Assembly (NCBI GenBank): GCA_016801845.1
Contig: CM028923.1
Coordinates: 9,136,001 to 9,200,000 of the forward strand
Direction of reading: 5' to 3'
From: Polydactylus sextarius
Taxonomy: Eukaryota > Chordata > Actinopteri > Polynemidae
DNA length: 64,000 bases
A program made the position numbers and the translations under genes. This document shows, in pieces, positions 1 through 13,826 of the stretch. The notes below the pieces were generated by a model. The model worked only from the letters and a program-made list of their open reading frames with translations, was not told the DNA's origin and searched no databases. Numbering within the stretch: the first letter of the stretch is position 1; each line of letters starts with the position of its first letter.

Positions 1-3000
1 TCCTTGAGCCTTGCATCAAATGTCCATGAATAGCTTAAATGTTAAGTGTGACTGGTTGGATCAGATGGTGCATATTCACTGAGCTATGAACTGGTCACTA
101 GGGTTTTTTTGAAAGACAAAGCATAGCAACAGGAAACAAATCAAACCATGGTGGCTACGCTGCTTCGCAGCTTGGCCACCAATGACACAACCAGTGAGAA
201 ATAAATGAGCAGTCAAGTTGAATGTAGAGACAAAACAAGCTGAAAAACATAGGTGAGCATTAAGATTGCCTTTTTTTTTTATAGCAGATTGCCTGTATTT
301 GCCACCTGCGTCTTTGAAGCCTGTAGAATCCCTCTGAATGTCAGTGTTTTTAGCCTGAGGCAAGATGCTGTCACAAGGTAGACAGCTGACGAGGGCCTGG
401 AACTTACTCCTCTGATGGAGAGGAAGACAGGGCTATTGTGCTACTCTTCCTGCATAATAGGAAATGGTAATTATCATAACGTCAAGACTAGTCCTACTTA
501 TCATTGTGCACAAATATATTTATTTTTTCAATAATATGAATGTAATGGTTATGTCGGATGGTGGGGAGAGGATCAAATCGCGTCATTGTGGCCGTCATAG
601 CAGAGTAATGGTGAGAAGAATGACATTATGCATTATAGTTTTAGTTTGCTGAGTAGTTATGAATCTATACTTGTTCAAAAAAATTCTTAGAAGCTTTCTT
701 GGTAAGTTTTACTGGTTGTTACTTTTCTTCAAAATCACATTTTAGAGGTTTGGAACCGATGAAATTTCTCTGAAAAGGGAATACGGAATTAAAACTAAAA
801 GTTGATGAATGCTCTTATTTTGATCTCAAGTGCTCTTTGATTACAGCTGTATGTTTTTTCATGTCACTGTTAATTCAAAAATATACATTTATCAAGAGCC
901 TGAGGCTAAGTAAATAAATCATTGCTGGCACTGACTGTGAAAGTGCTGTTTAATAGATCACTTGAAAACCAACAATTTGAGTCAAACTCTACAATTCTTG
1001 TCACTTAACTCCCACTCGTTTTTTTTTTTTTTTTTTTTCTTTTTCTTTTCCTTATCTTTGGTCACTGTATTTGTTTGAGATATTTAAGTGAAGTTGAATA
1101 TCTACCTGTCACTCACACATCAGAAACAACAAAAGCAAATGAGAGCATTTTTGAGTGCAGGAATAGCACTTCCTCCGCTGCAGCTTTGAGCAAATGAAAC
1201 ACACACTATCAAAGGAATGTGCTGTTTGAAACAACTTTAAGATAAGGTTGAACTTTACAGTTAAATCTTTAACTTGTTTTCAAGTTTATACCACTTTTAA
1301 TTCGTCTGTCTGTGTTGAAAAGACTCAGAAGTTCTTGAACTCAGGTTCAACCATCAACAGAGACACTTCCTTTTGGGCTGTGAGTCATTTAGTGAATCGC
1401 ATAAAGCCAAAACAGTTAAATGTGTGGGAAGATCATCTGGCATTTGCATAGAGGATTATTAATAGGGGCCATAGCTAACTTCACAGGATTTTTTTCATTT
1501 GAAAATTGGCTCATCTACTGAGGTGCTTTTGAAAATGGCTGCCAAGCTTCAAATAATTAGGTGGTGGTAAATATTTCATGATAGAGTGATTTTAACTGTC
1601 CTAAAATCTTTGTCAGTTTTATACCTAATGCCAAAATAATGAAGCAACTGCTTTGTGGGTAATAAATAATTATATCTCACACTGGAAGAGTGGCGGTGTA
1701 TTTCTTTTTTTAGGAGCGTTCAAGTAAGTTGGAGACAGGAAGTATTTTGATATCAAGGACAATATTGTCGCATGCTGTAAATGGAATTTGGTAGCATGCG
1801 AATCAATGTCTCGCTTCAGCATTGGCTCTCTTACGAAGGATAAACAACAGATGTGTGAAATAAATTGAACATTTGATGCATGTAAGCGTGGGTGTAAAAC
1901 TACTCATGTTGTTGCATTTGACTCTCTCAAAGTATTTCAAAGCCACACAAGTTCTTTGAGACCTGTGCACCACCTGACAGCTTGAGTGGAGGCACCGAGC
2001 CAATAACCAAAGCTGATTTAGAGCATGATTCACTTCCTTTTTTTTTCTTTCTTTCTAATTTTATGTGAGCTGCTTAAATGAGATTTCCCCCCCATGCCTA
2101 CTTCCAATAACAGTAACCTTAGCTAACGAGCAGAGAAAATGTTCACTCTTTTCTTTGCTCCTTTTTTTCCCCTTATCCTTCTGTTCCCTTCCCATCATTC
2201 ATCCCTCAGCAGAGACAGATCTTCGTAGTAAGATTGATCTATATGAGCATTTACTTTGAAAATTTCACCTATAGTGATGGATATGGTAATGCAAACATAT
2301 AACCATATCACACAACTTCTCCTTATCGTCTGTTTAGATATTCATGGCATCATGTAAATGAAGGAGACTGCCTGTATGTAGCACCCATCCAATTACTGTC
2401 TGGGATGCTAACGGCAGCCACATGATGGACAGCTGAGCAGTCTGGCAGCAGGGGATCTGAAGCTTGCAGTGGGACCTATAGAGGAGAGTGAGAGGAAAAT
2501 TGATTTCAGTGCTGAGGCAGAACGAGTCAGGTGTAGAGGAAGTATGCTGAATTATCTTCAAACAGGAATAGTCACTGGTGATGAACAAATCAGTGACACA
2601 CACTAACACACACATGCCTCTGGGTGCACTCACCAGGTGCGGTATGAGTCACAGAGGAAGTTTGATATCTTCGCTCTGTGAAGTTAACAGACAAGCACTC
2701 ACTCTCTGCTCCTGTTCTCCATAGTAGGGGGGAACAAAGGCGCCACTAAGAGTCGTCTTTTCCAGGACATTTTCAAAGAGGGCGCAGTCGGTGGCTGCCG
2801 GCGCTGCCAAGCCCTTTTTCCGAAATGCGGCGGAAATATTCATTCAAGAGCCTGTCACGAATTTCCAACAAAACCCAGACTCAACATCAAACAGTTTTCT
2901 TGGACAAAGATCACAGAAATTTGAGCAATCGCTGAGGATAATTTTAGATGCTAAAAATACAAATTAGACGGAGGAAGGCTCCTAGAATGTTCAGCGAGAA

Positions 3001-3339
3001 CACAAAATAACACTGAGACACTGTGCGATTGATGCAAACCTTTCAAAAGCAAGAGCTTCACCTGTTTTAAACTGCAGAGTAACAGTGGCAGGAGATTCTG
3101 ACCATAAGTCTTCTACTAGCAAGAGAAGTAACAGGCATTTTGAACTGCACATACAGGTGAGCAAACACCCCATTTACACTTGTGATTTCAAAAGCCAAAT
3201 AAAAATTTTGACACTTTCATTTCCACATAGACACATACAGCAGTTGTATATATGAATCTCTATCTGTTAGATCACAACTCTGATTGCAATCCACTGTGTT
3301 TGTCCAGAGGTACGTGCTGAAACAGGACATCCCTACATC
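1..3339. other. Non-coding DNA, no gene recognised
   Basis: AT-rich sequence with a poly(T) run at 1,019-1,038 and a 9-bp-arm hairpin at 1,768-1,801. A GC-richer block at 2,640-2,870 has a 64-codon minus-strand open frame. It matches no protein I know and could be conserved regulatory DNA. Confidence 0.6.
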
Positions 3340-3689
3340 TGTCTAGATTTCATCTCGAACTGGCCCCTGAGGTGGTTTTAACAGTCGCATTTCCATCCAT
3401 CTTGGATGCCTCTTTTGCTTTGCTTTTATTTTTTTTGAGACTGTATAGTCACCATGTCCACTACCCATCCAGTTTTCATGTTGACCCATCTGACCCATTC
3501 TTGTGATATGTGATACATCAAGAACGCCATCAGGGAATCCTTTCAAATTTGGCAACTCATTCATTTGGACTCACTTGACTTCACCTGAAGGTTGAGCTGA
3601 TTAGATTTTGAAGGTCAAAGAACAAGGTCACTGTGACCTAACAAAAAAATAAAACAGTGTTGCCTTGTGGATATGATACCTCGGTAATG

Positions 3690-3690
<1 letters not shown>
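3340..3690. repeat. Dispersed teleost-type repeat with AGGTCA motifs
   Basis: The phrases 'GGGAATCCTTTCAAATTTGG' (3,533-3,552), 'TTTGGACTCACTTGA' and 'GAAGGTCAAAGAACAAGGTC' (3,610-3,629) match a short repeat I recall as common in fish intergenic and intronic DNA. Family and boundaries are approximate. It contains AGGTCACTGTGACCT at 3,625-3,639, a perfect palindrome, and a further AGGTCA half-site at 3,612-3,617. It ends in a 30-bp poly(T) tract. Confidence 0.5.
3625..3639. promoter_or_regulatory. Perfect estrogen-response-element palindrome (candidate)
   Basis: AGGTCA-CTG-TGACCT matches the nuclear-receptor consensus AGGTCAnnnTGACCT exactly. It lies inside a dispersed repeat, so it was probably brought in with the repeat rather than selected here. 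Receptor binding is inference. Confidence 0.4.

Positions 3691-3720
<30 letters not shown>
3691..3720. repeat. Poly(T), 30 bp
   Basis: Thirty T in a row, immediately after the dispersed repeat at 3,340-3,690. It could be a retroposon tail read in reverse, but no tRNA-like or LINE-like head was recognised. Confidence 0.95.
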
Positions 3721-6700
3721 CCTCAAACTTTAACTTTTTTAGATGTTGGTGGTCCAAGGTGAAAGTTAGGGTAAAAAAACATCTCTAAAAGGAAAAGCAG
3801 TCGCCCTGAATTGAAGCTCAAAAAGCTTTAGATGTAACACTTAGTGCCAGCATGTGGCAGAAGTCTTAACATTGCAGCAACTACCACAGTCATGTTGACA
3901 AACATTAAACTTCTGCAGTTATTTTGATTTCCAAAAGGTGATGTGTAGAGCGTATGCTGAATGAAAAGAATCCACAAGAGTTTTTTTTTTAAAAGCAGAG
4001 AACACTTTTTATATATATTTTTAAGGGAATTTATTTAAAGCAACACACCTGAGCTGTCATTGTAATCCCTGTACCTGATGCAGTGAAGGGATCAGACATT
4101 TAGCTTTTAAAAAAAAAAACTAGGAATTTCTCTTGGTGTTTCTTACTTGGCAGTCCAGCCATGCAGATAGATAACTTCCAAGATATCCACCTCTGCTGCT
4201 TCCATAATACAGTGCTGCTGAATGTAATGTTGTTTGTGTAGCCTAAAGCATTGAACGGTGACATTTGAAAGACTCAGTACTGTATCTTTCTATAAAAAAA
4301 AAAAAAAAAAAAAGGTCCCTTTTAATCTACAGGCCTGCAGTTCTCACTGGAGCTTCTTTCTTGCTGACGAAAAGCCCCCATATGAAAACTATTGATGTTG
4401 AGGTCTGTGGATTATCCTGAGTAACCAGGACATTGTTTCTGGTAATTGCTGTTTTCTTTCCCCTTTTTTCAATTATATTGAGGGACCTGCATAATCAGCA
4501 GTTAATTTGCATTTTCTTACAATTCTTCTCTTCACTTTTTTTTTTTTTTTTTTTTTTTTTAACCAGAAGCATTTTCTGTGCTGCACTAAAAGACCTAATT
4601 TATTGTAAATTAAAGTGAACAGCGTTGACATATAGAACCATAGTGAAACATCACATATATGTGAAATCTTAAGAACGCACATATAAAATATGTCATCACT
4701 AGTGAGAAATAAGAACATTTATCATAACTTCATGTTCCTGTGCATGCTTTGTGTTTTTGTGGCGGTTTGTTTATACGTTTGTGCATGCTTATATTTTCAC
4801 TAAAGGATGAGGGTGAAGACATTAAGATGCAGGAGATGTTACCCCTTCTGGGATAAACTGCTTATTAATCTTGCACTTTCACTTGTGCATCATTTACCCC
4901 AGCAATACTGCCAAATGCAGCCACAACCAGGGTTGGAAATACATAAACAGCTCACAAAAATAGTCCCCCTTTGTCCTGTTGTGTCAGTGTAATCACACAT
5001 TTCCCCTGCAACTGTTTTAGAGAAGTCAAGCTGTTTTTATCATCCTTAGTTAGAATGTAAAGTGTGTGTGTGTGTGTGGATAGTTTATTATACACGCACG
5101 CCGATGATATTTTGACTTTTCAAGTCGTGTGTTATCGTGGTTAAATGTGGTCTTGGTGATACCTTCACCTCAAAAAACTTTACAGCAGGATATTTAACAT
5201 CAAAATAAAGGAGGTTTGAGGTTTGTCCCACTTAAACATCCTCTTTTATTGAAAGTCTCTCCATTTGTAGTTCATTTAAAATCAAATTAAAGTAGCAGTG
5301 AATGGTAGTGCTCGCTGCTGCTATGTGTGCCATGAATATGTAATGATACCAGAGTGCAGGCTCTGCAAACCTGGGAAGAATTCAATACTGTGTGTTCGTC
5401 TTCCTCTGTTACTTACCCTTCCTCAGGAGACATGTTTATCGCCGTAATCTTTCTGTGAGCAGACTGAAAGGGTGAGTGTTTGGAGGCGTTCTGTGTTCCC
5501 CTGCAGGGTTTCCCAAGGCCAAGATCTATACAGATTCATACAAACTGCATGGCTGCACCCTGTTCCATGCCTTGTTTGTTTCACCACAGTGAATTATGAT
5601 TTTATAACATTGGTCGCATTTTCCCTAACTGCCCTGACCTTTTACTTTTCTGTCTTTTTTTTTTTTTTTTTTTTTTGAAAAATATATCATTCAGGCTAAA
5701 CAGAAATTGCTGTGCCAATTTGCCACATGCCAATTTTGAGCAAACATAAGGTTTAGGGGCAGTTTCATTTAGTGTTTGTTGAGGTTTATTCAGCCCAGGT
5801 AAATTATAAATGAGTATTTTCAAAGCTGTAATTAAAAAAACACCACTTATAAACAACAACAAAAAAAAACATTTTAATGGCCCCATAGCAAATTTACAAA
5901 CCCCACAGTGTGTCCATTTGTGTACAAAGCAGCCTGATAAAGATAGCTTTTACCCCACGGTTTTATGTTTTACAAGAGAGAAAAGGCTAGTTCATGAGTT
6001 CCTTTTTTTGTCCATTTCTAGGTATATTGGATCCAAACAATTTTCTGACACAGCTTGGGGGTATGTGTGAAATTAAAAGCTATGATTGACAGTTTTATAC
6101 AGTGTCTCAACATTAGTTTTGAAGGCTTACACAACAGAATCCTTCATTTGCGGATACTAGGTCCTTTATATGCATGAATCATCATCATTGTGCATTTCCA
6201 TCACATCCACTTCTCGGACTGAAATATGCATCATCTTTCTCATTATTTTTTCACTTAACCGTCTCCCTCGTGAAGATGTTTGAAGTTAGCAAAGTGTGGA
6301 CACAGTCAAGTAAAGAACCAACAGTAATATAGACGTTTATCTGTGTGGGCTTTGTTTCTAAACACAGATCTTGTAGCGGAAGAATCATCCAACACGATGG
6401 AAAATAAACAGTTGGTGTTTGCAGATAAAAATAAAGCAGTTACAATGTGTTCACACTAAAGCCACATATAAATATATATATTAATCTTATGGTTTCCATC
6501 CATAGTATCAGTCTTGAATGTTATCTTAAAAGATGTGGAGCGTCACAGAAAATACGAGGCAATTTACCCAGAGTTCAATGGTGCTGTTATGGCACTTAAA
6601 CATTTTATTGTGCATTACGTGAAAGGTCAGGGTCAGTTAGTGAATGTCCGCTGTGCACTGGGCAGAAATGTACAAGACTCTTTACAGCAGCTGTGAAAAA

Positions 6701-9685
6701 CATCAAGATATATACCACCTCATTTTATTCTCTCCCTGCACTCGCACAGCTTGTTCGCACGCTCGCACGTTTGAGATCCATCCCCGTGGGTGGACACAAC
6801 CACTACCTTATCCGCACTACCTTGCATAATGCTTCTCTGCACTGCGTAGGGTACAGTCGGTGTACTTGGCAGTCACAAACTCACAGCAACAACAGGGCTA
6901 CTTCAGTGCAAACTCCGACCGCAGTTTGCACTCAGGGTCTGTTCTCTGTTCGTCTTGACTCGTGTGGCCTGAGACTTACTAGCTCGCACCAGCCAGTGAA
7001 GCAGCTCCTGCTGTAGATCTTCATCAAGGTCTTACAAAGTTTCCAGTTGGACGAGCAGGCCGTGAGTGAGTAATGGATTTCTCGTGAGGTCAGAGCTCAA
7101 GATGTTTGGCACAATCGCTCCCTCTGTTGGCAACAGGAAATTGACCTACAGGGCATGAAGTGGCATGAACTGTTTCAACCTCTGGCTTGTGTGCAAACCC
7201 CCTGAGCGGTGTAATGTCCGTAAGTCTTAAAATAGAAAAGAAATAAATATTTATAAAAGTAAAACTTTCTGAAATAAACCAGACCAGAGAAAAAACAAAA
7301 AAACTGACAGATGCCCAGTAGCATAAAGAAAGCAAGTTTATTTTGTAGCTGGAAACTTTCTTTCTCACTGTCTCTCTCTCTCATTTGTGTATTATTCTGA
7401 TTCCTGTGTTCAATCTCTCCCTTGAAGTTGACTCCCTGTCACCGCAGGTCGCTCGGTGTAAAAGGTGATTTTGCTCCGGCTGCGTCTCATCGACATTTTC
7501 TGACTCCCCACACTGTTTCAATAAAAATGAAGATAAAATCAATACATGAGAACAGAAACAGAAAACAGTGAGGAAAGGATTTGTTAGAAAAGCTTAAATT
7601 GTGTAGAGATGACTATAAAAATAAAAAATAGTGATTTAGATGTTTAATATTTGCTACATGCATATAGAATCCATATTCTATATGTTAAAGCAATAAAAGT
7701 TCTGAGTTAATTCAGTCATTGACATTAAACTCAGTTAAAAGTCTTTCTTTGCCTGCTGGTGCCTCAGAACAGAACTTGTGGCCCTGACTCCATTTCCCAC
7801 CCCCCCACAGTGGCAATAAATCCACAGACAAAAGGGAAACAACAGGGTAGTGGAAAGGCAGTCAGTGAAAGGGAAAGAGCTGCAAACCATAAACAGCTGT
7901 TTCTACATGATTCCTCTTGCTGATATTGAGTGACTGGTTCGAATGCTGTGTTTATTAAACTGTAAATAAATAATTCTAGTTAGCGCCTCGTCATTGTCTG
8001 ATGTTCTTGCACTGTGGATTTTCTCTCCCATGACCTGTGTTGTGGGACATTTAAAGCACTCAGCAAAGACGATGTTATGGACATGATGTGACCATTGTAA
8101 ACTGGCTGATTTTAGCTAATATGAACTACCGTTAAGATTAAGTTCATAAAGCAAAAATGTTTGACGACAGTTACCAAATATGATTTTAGGTTTCAAAACG
8201 AGAACATTAGATAGTTGAGACATAAAATGTCCAACACTGTTGATAGGCAATGGAAAAACTGATGTAAATGAGGGTTTGGGATTTAATTCTAAACAACTTT
8301 AAAATTCTTATTCCCACAAGAACATTTTTGTCTTTCTATCCTAAACTTCACATCCTCAGTTTTTTTTTTTTTTCTAACTCATTGGAGGGTTAAAAGTTAG
8401 ATTCAATATTCTTATTTAAGCAAACTTAAATCTAAATATTGAAAAAATATTCAGTTAACCAGAAAGGATGATGATGATGGTGATGATTTTAAAGTTATTA
8501 TTATTTATTGAGTGACCTACACTGTTTTTTTTAATGTGTGGGAGCACATTAGAAATAAATAAAACTAAGGAAACATTTCATTAGCAAAACTTTTTTTTTT
8601 TCCTTGATGGACTAACATCAGGAGGTTTGAGTATTTTGTCGGCTTGGTTTGGTATTTATGTGAGTATTTCACGTTTCTGTGTATTGGAGGTAGCTCAGGA
8701 CATGTTTATGTAATATGTCGGTATCAAGTGGAAGTAAAGCACCGTGTTCCATTATGTTTGTACAACATTTAGCTGGAGGCAACATAAAGCTGATGAATTA
8801 TGAAAACAAGTGTTTTTACTTCTCTTGCTGTCATAATTGTGTTGCTACACCAAATCATACTGATGTTGTATCATGACAGCAGCAGAAATACAAAATGATC
8901 TTAAGGCAATAAAGAAAAAAGTATTTAAATCAAAATGACAAACACTAAGAGGAACTAAAAGTTATTTAACTATCAACCAAACTACAGCAGTGGATCTCGC
9001 CAAAGTCTGCAGGCAGCAGAACACTATTCACATGCTAACAAGCTCTGAGTCAACTGTCTGACTGTGGTTCATGAACAAATCTGGCAAAGACCCCAAACCC
9101 TCTCTTTGGTATTCTGCATACTGGCTGCACATTGTTATATATGGGAAATGTCGAAGGCAGCGAGTCTGTCGGAGAGCGACTGAGTCGAGCTGTGTGTACT
9201 GATTCTTTTACGTTTGTAGTAATGAACAGTGTTAGCAGCTAGGGTAAACCCAGAGGAAGGGAACAGTCGCACAGCTAAAAGCAAGCTGGAAAAAAACGGC
9301 AAACATAATGAATTTATAAAAGTACCAGTAGAAAAGATGTGTTTGTTCATTTTTTGGTCAGAAGTATTGTGGAGAGAGGCTGACTCACACGATTCAAATA
9401 ACAAGTCAGTAAAATATGTGTTTGTACCTGTGAGAAAATTCTAAACATGGGAAAACAAGCTGTTCTGAATCACTTACACTTTCCATTTGAGAACAAATGG
9501 ATAAACTGTAGTTTTTGCATAAGGAACATTATTTCTAAAAACCTCCATTTCACTATTCTTACTGGGTATTATTCTACAAAAGCAGCTCAGCTATACATTA
9601 AGCAGAATTACACAAAGTCTTGAAGAGAAGTGATGAAAAATATTTTATATTATTTGGATCCTCTATTTCTTAACACACAGACAAC

Positions 9686-9688
<3 letters not shown>
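3721..9688. other. Non-coding DNA, no gene recognised
   Basis: Homopolymer runs at 4,294-4,313 (A), 4,536-4,560 (T) and 5,655-5,676 (T), a short GT run near 5,061, and a 10-bp-arm hairpin at 7,661-7,684. Frames of up to 107 codons (6,693-7,016, plus) show no motifs or splice context. Confidence 0.6.
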
Positions 9689-9733
<45 letters not shown>

Positions 9734-9815
9734 TTCCTTTTTACAAAATTTTAATCCTAAACATTTATAAATCATAATTGTATCATATCATAACATATAT
9801 ATATATATATATATA
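9689..9815. repeat. Two AT microsatellites
   Basis: AT runs at 9,689-9,731 and 9,795-9,815, with about 60 bp of AT-rich sequence between them. Confidence 0.95.
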
Positions 9816-12800
9816 ACAAAGGGAAAAAAGTTCTAAACCTTGAGACGAGCGCAAATTAAAGAACGTGCAGCACCACGTTATGAAGTTGTCCCTAATATTT
9901 TATTATATATTTAATGATCTGTGTTCTTTGAAATCTAAAGAGAATCTATCTTTGAGAGAACTTCTTTCAGCCGACAGGCATCATAAAAAAGATTCACAAT
10001 AATGGCCTTCCATCAAGATAGCAGTGAATTCTTGTTGTCATAACCTCAGCTATCCATAAAACACCTGCGCATAAGGGCATTCTTAACCCCTGCATGCTTA
10101 TACAAGCAACAATGTCCTCCTGTAAACATTTAGCACAACAGTTCTGCTCTTGTCACTGGTGACAGATGCACAGGTAAAAAATTTGATATTGGCATCCAAA
10201 CAATAGGCAAAGCCACTATCGTTGAGTATTTCTCCAGAGAAATCTAAAATTATGTTCTCTGAAGGACATTGCCTAGTGAGCATAAAAAAGGAGAAAAAAA
10301 TGGGAAGGGGGGGGGGTTGAATTGCAAAGCACCCTCTTTTTCTCCCCAGCTGTTTACACAGTGCTGCAGAGGCCGTAAATTCTAAAGAGCTGAAGCATAT
10401 TGGGCATCATCTCCCGCACCCATCATTTCAGAAATTGCCTCTCTTTACCCCTCTCTCCCTCTCACTCGTTCCCTCTCTCCCCGGAGAGGTACACAGTTCA
10501 TTGTCATACCCTCGGATCCCTTCGCACTGTCACTCTGATGGTGACACTCAGGGGCCCCATAAACAACCAGTCACGATTGGATGCCTGCCTTCTACAAGAT
10601 ATAAGGAGTAATAATATTTTTTTTTATTCACCCAGACCTTTTCCTCTCGGATTTTAAGTCACAACACGAAAGCTGTATGCTACTCTTGCAACTCTTATTT
10701 TGAAAATATTAAATCTATATGTGCTGATAACATATCTGCAGTCAGGCAATATGTTGTTTGACTTATTTTCATATTGCATGAAGTATTATGGATCCAAAGC
10801 AATCTGACTAATCATGCAGTGAGTATAACCGCGTTTTATTTTCAGGTTTAATTTATTATTGCCATCAATATTTGCTGTATATGAAAAATGACAATAAAGA
10901 GCATAGCAATAAAACGTTTATATAAACCTACTCTTTTCATTTGAGTATTAGAGCTAAACTAAAAGTTGCATCTATGTGACCTCATGGGAAAAAAAAATTT
11001 ACTCTAAGAGAAGAAAAGTGGTAATAAAAAGCTGGTTAATATTCAACACATAAAAGTATTGAGTAATACTAAATTATTAGTTGTCTTTAACTGAACTTTT
11101 GAAATTGTCGACCAAGTACAGCTCATTTAAACCATTTAAACTAGAAAACATAAGTGTCTTAACAAGACTGGGTGTAAATCTGTCAATTCCCTTCACTCTG
11201 TCAGTGTATCTTTTGAATGTTAATTCACCACAAGGTCACGTAGGAGATCTGTGCCTTCTTCACACTGGCTAATTATCCCAGCGCAATCTTTTATTGGATC
11301 TGACACTTTGAAGGGCTTTCTGTTGGCCCATCCCTCATTTTAAATAGTATTGATTTTTTCACCAATCATATCAGGCCTTGCATTTTCAAAAAGATGCTGC
11401 CAGCTTTTTATTCTCTCCCGCTCTCATCCGCCTCACAGCCCTTTTCGCTTTTATTCCCGTCCAAAGTGTTTCAGAGCTGGCAGAATCGTAACTGTAAACA
11501 CACGTCTTCTCCTCAGCAATTACCAAAGGGAGCAGAGTGGGAGAGGAATTGATCTGCCGGCTCGCGGTACAGTAAACAAAGCCTCCCTGTCCCATGTGTG
11601 CTCAGCAATTATGAAGTGCAAGAAGTAGCAGGTTTTGCATGACCTATAAAAAGACTCAAAAACAGTTGGAAGCAAAGAGGTGTTAGGAAAGAAACACTTA
11701 CAATTAGCTTTATTAATGCATTGCAGTTTCATCTAATAAGCACTTTTCATTTTGTTTCTTGATCTTTTTCAATGCCCGTACTTGATAATTACATATGCAG
11801 TTGCATAGATCAGCTATCTTTGTCGGGCCTCTACAGATGCAGTGCAAATGTCTTTACAAAGGAAAAACAAAAACACTTTCACTATTACCCACATCACTTT
11901 TCATACAGCTATTCAATTTGTTGCATTGTTTTCCTAGAGCTTGTTTATCACCCTCACTTTCTTTCTCTCTGTCTCATGTCCACCGTCTGTGTTGCTCTAT
12001 TGTCTTTTGCCCCTCCTTAGAATCCATTCATGCAACATTAGATTTAAACTCTGATATGCAATGTCCCCAGGCTCTCAGCAGAGATGGATGTATGAATAGC
12101 ATTTAGGAAAATAAATTGATCTTTGATGCTTGTCCTTCAGGGGGAGATTATGTGACATTGGTTACTGTCAACAGTCTGTTCTATTTCTATTTTAGCTGAG
12201 CGCCATGGGTGAAAATGCACTCACGAGGTCCATTGGAATCGAAACGAAATGGGCTATTACCCTTCAATGTGATATTTCTGAGGCGATGGAAATGAAAAGA
12301 GGTCTCTCATTTGTGCTGCAGTGATCTGGTTATAGCTCTGATACACAGAGTCAGAGGGAACCTGTGAGGTCCACATTTATCAATTGTTAAGTATGTTTGG
12401 AATATTAAGTGGTTTACCAAATGGGGAATGGAAAAACAAGGATAAAACACACTGTATTCATAGCGATAATAGGCTGTCATATTTGCTGGGACCGTTTTTA
12501 CAGTTTGGAGTTGATGTATTTTGTATAAAATCTCAACACATGGCCGTATAATAGAATCGCATTTTTACATAAGCCGTATCTGATTCCCCACCCCCTCCCC
12601 GTTCCTCCTCTCCCTTCTCCAATTGCACATGAGTAATAGAGACCATCTGCCTAAAAGATCACAGTCAGCAGAAAGGCATTGCAAGGGCCGCGAAGATTTC
12701 AATTATCAATATACCATTTAATACATCGCCGCCAGGCCAAACAGCCTGGCATCTCGACAGGGCGAGATGGAGAATGTTATTTCTCAAGCACATCAGCAGA

Positions 12801-13826
12801 TAGCTGCAATTTGGCGTTGCGGTGCAGCGGGGGTTCAAACCAGCCTCCATCCATCAAACCGTACTTGGAACATAGAGGAGCAGGCAACCCTTTACTTACG
12901 CATGGTCAATTGTGTTAGAGCACATAGTGTGATTGCAAAAGCACCATACGCCTCTAAGAGTTATGTTTGATTCTTACGATCAAGAGATAGGAAACTCTAT
13001 TGTGTATGTGTCATTCACTGCATGAATGCCTTTGACTCCTATAAGAGGATATGACCATCATGGCTGATGTGATTCTTCTTGTATTAGAGTTCAGCTTTAC
13101 AAGAAACACTCCTCCACATTCCGACGCACACTGCGTGACAGCTCCACTGCAGTGGAAACAAAAGAATGGAGGCTTGATATTCAAAGAAGCTGAGTATGAT
13201 AACTCTGGTTTGTTGCACATAAGGTCTCATTTAGTAGTAAATAATGTGGGAAACCCTACAACTATGTTTGTACAGTTAGATCAAAGTTGAACCAAGAAAG
13301 ACGCCTTTTACATGGTATGATTTTAGGAGATAAAAGTTGACAGCTGTCAGAGATGCCATGATGAAATCTGTGGTTCATTAGCACCAATCAAAACAAGATG
13401 CAACTGCTAAGCAAATGTATTTATGTCAAACTCACTTTGTATATCTATATCTATGATAGAGTCCATACCAGCCCTCTCCTCTTTTAAGGTTTTTCTATGA
13501 ATGCACGCGCTAATGTCATGGCCAAGGCTTGTTTGTTGTTTTGCTACATTTATAGCGATGCTAATGGAAAACCTCAAATGACAATTATGGTCAGTTGGTC
13601 ATTTCACCACTTTGGCTCAGACTTAAGCATCTTAACAACTGCTAGACAGGTTGCCAATAAACTTTTTATGTCCCCATGTGGAGGAATTTTACTGACTTGA
13701 CCCCTCACTTTTCATCTAGTCTCAATATGAAGTTGTTGTTAGACTCTGTCTAACAATGGCTCTACATTCACCATCTTCTTAAAATATTACAATAAATAAG
13801 ACCAGTGGATAACAAAAGTTGTTGAC
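9816..13826. other. Non-coding DNA, some GC-richer blocks
   Basis: Blocks at 12,180-12,340 and 12,655-12,850 are less AT-rich and lack repeat signatures, as conserved non-coding elements often do. This is inference from composition only. Overlapping frames in three registers at 12,665-12,970 argue against coding. Confidence 0.5.

Noticed and set aside
2649..2843. 64-codon minus-strand frame in GC-richer sequence
   Set aside because: It looks more like conserved non-coding DNA, with no homologue known to me.
7925..7942. GGTTCGAATG, similar to a tRNA B box
   Set aside because: No matching A box or acceptor stem, and no SINE body.
12825..12845. GGTTCAAACC, similar to a tRNA B box
   Set aside because: There is no A box at the right distance and no cloverleaf could be drawn.
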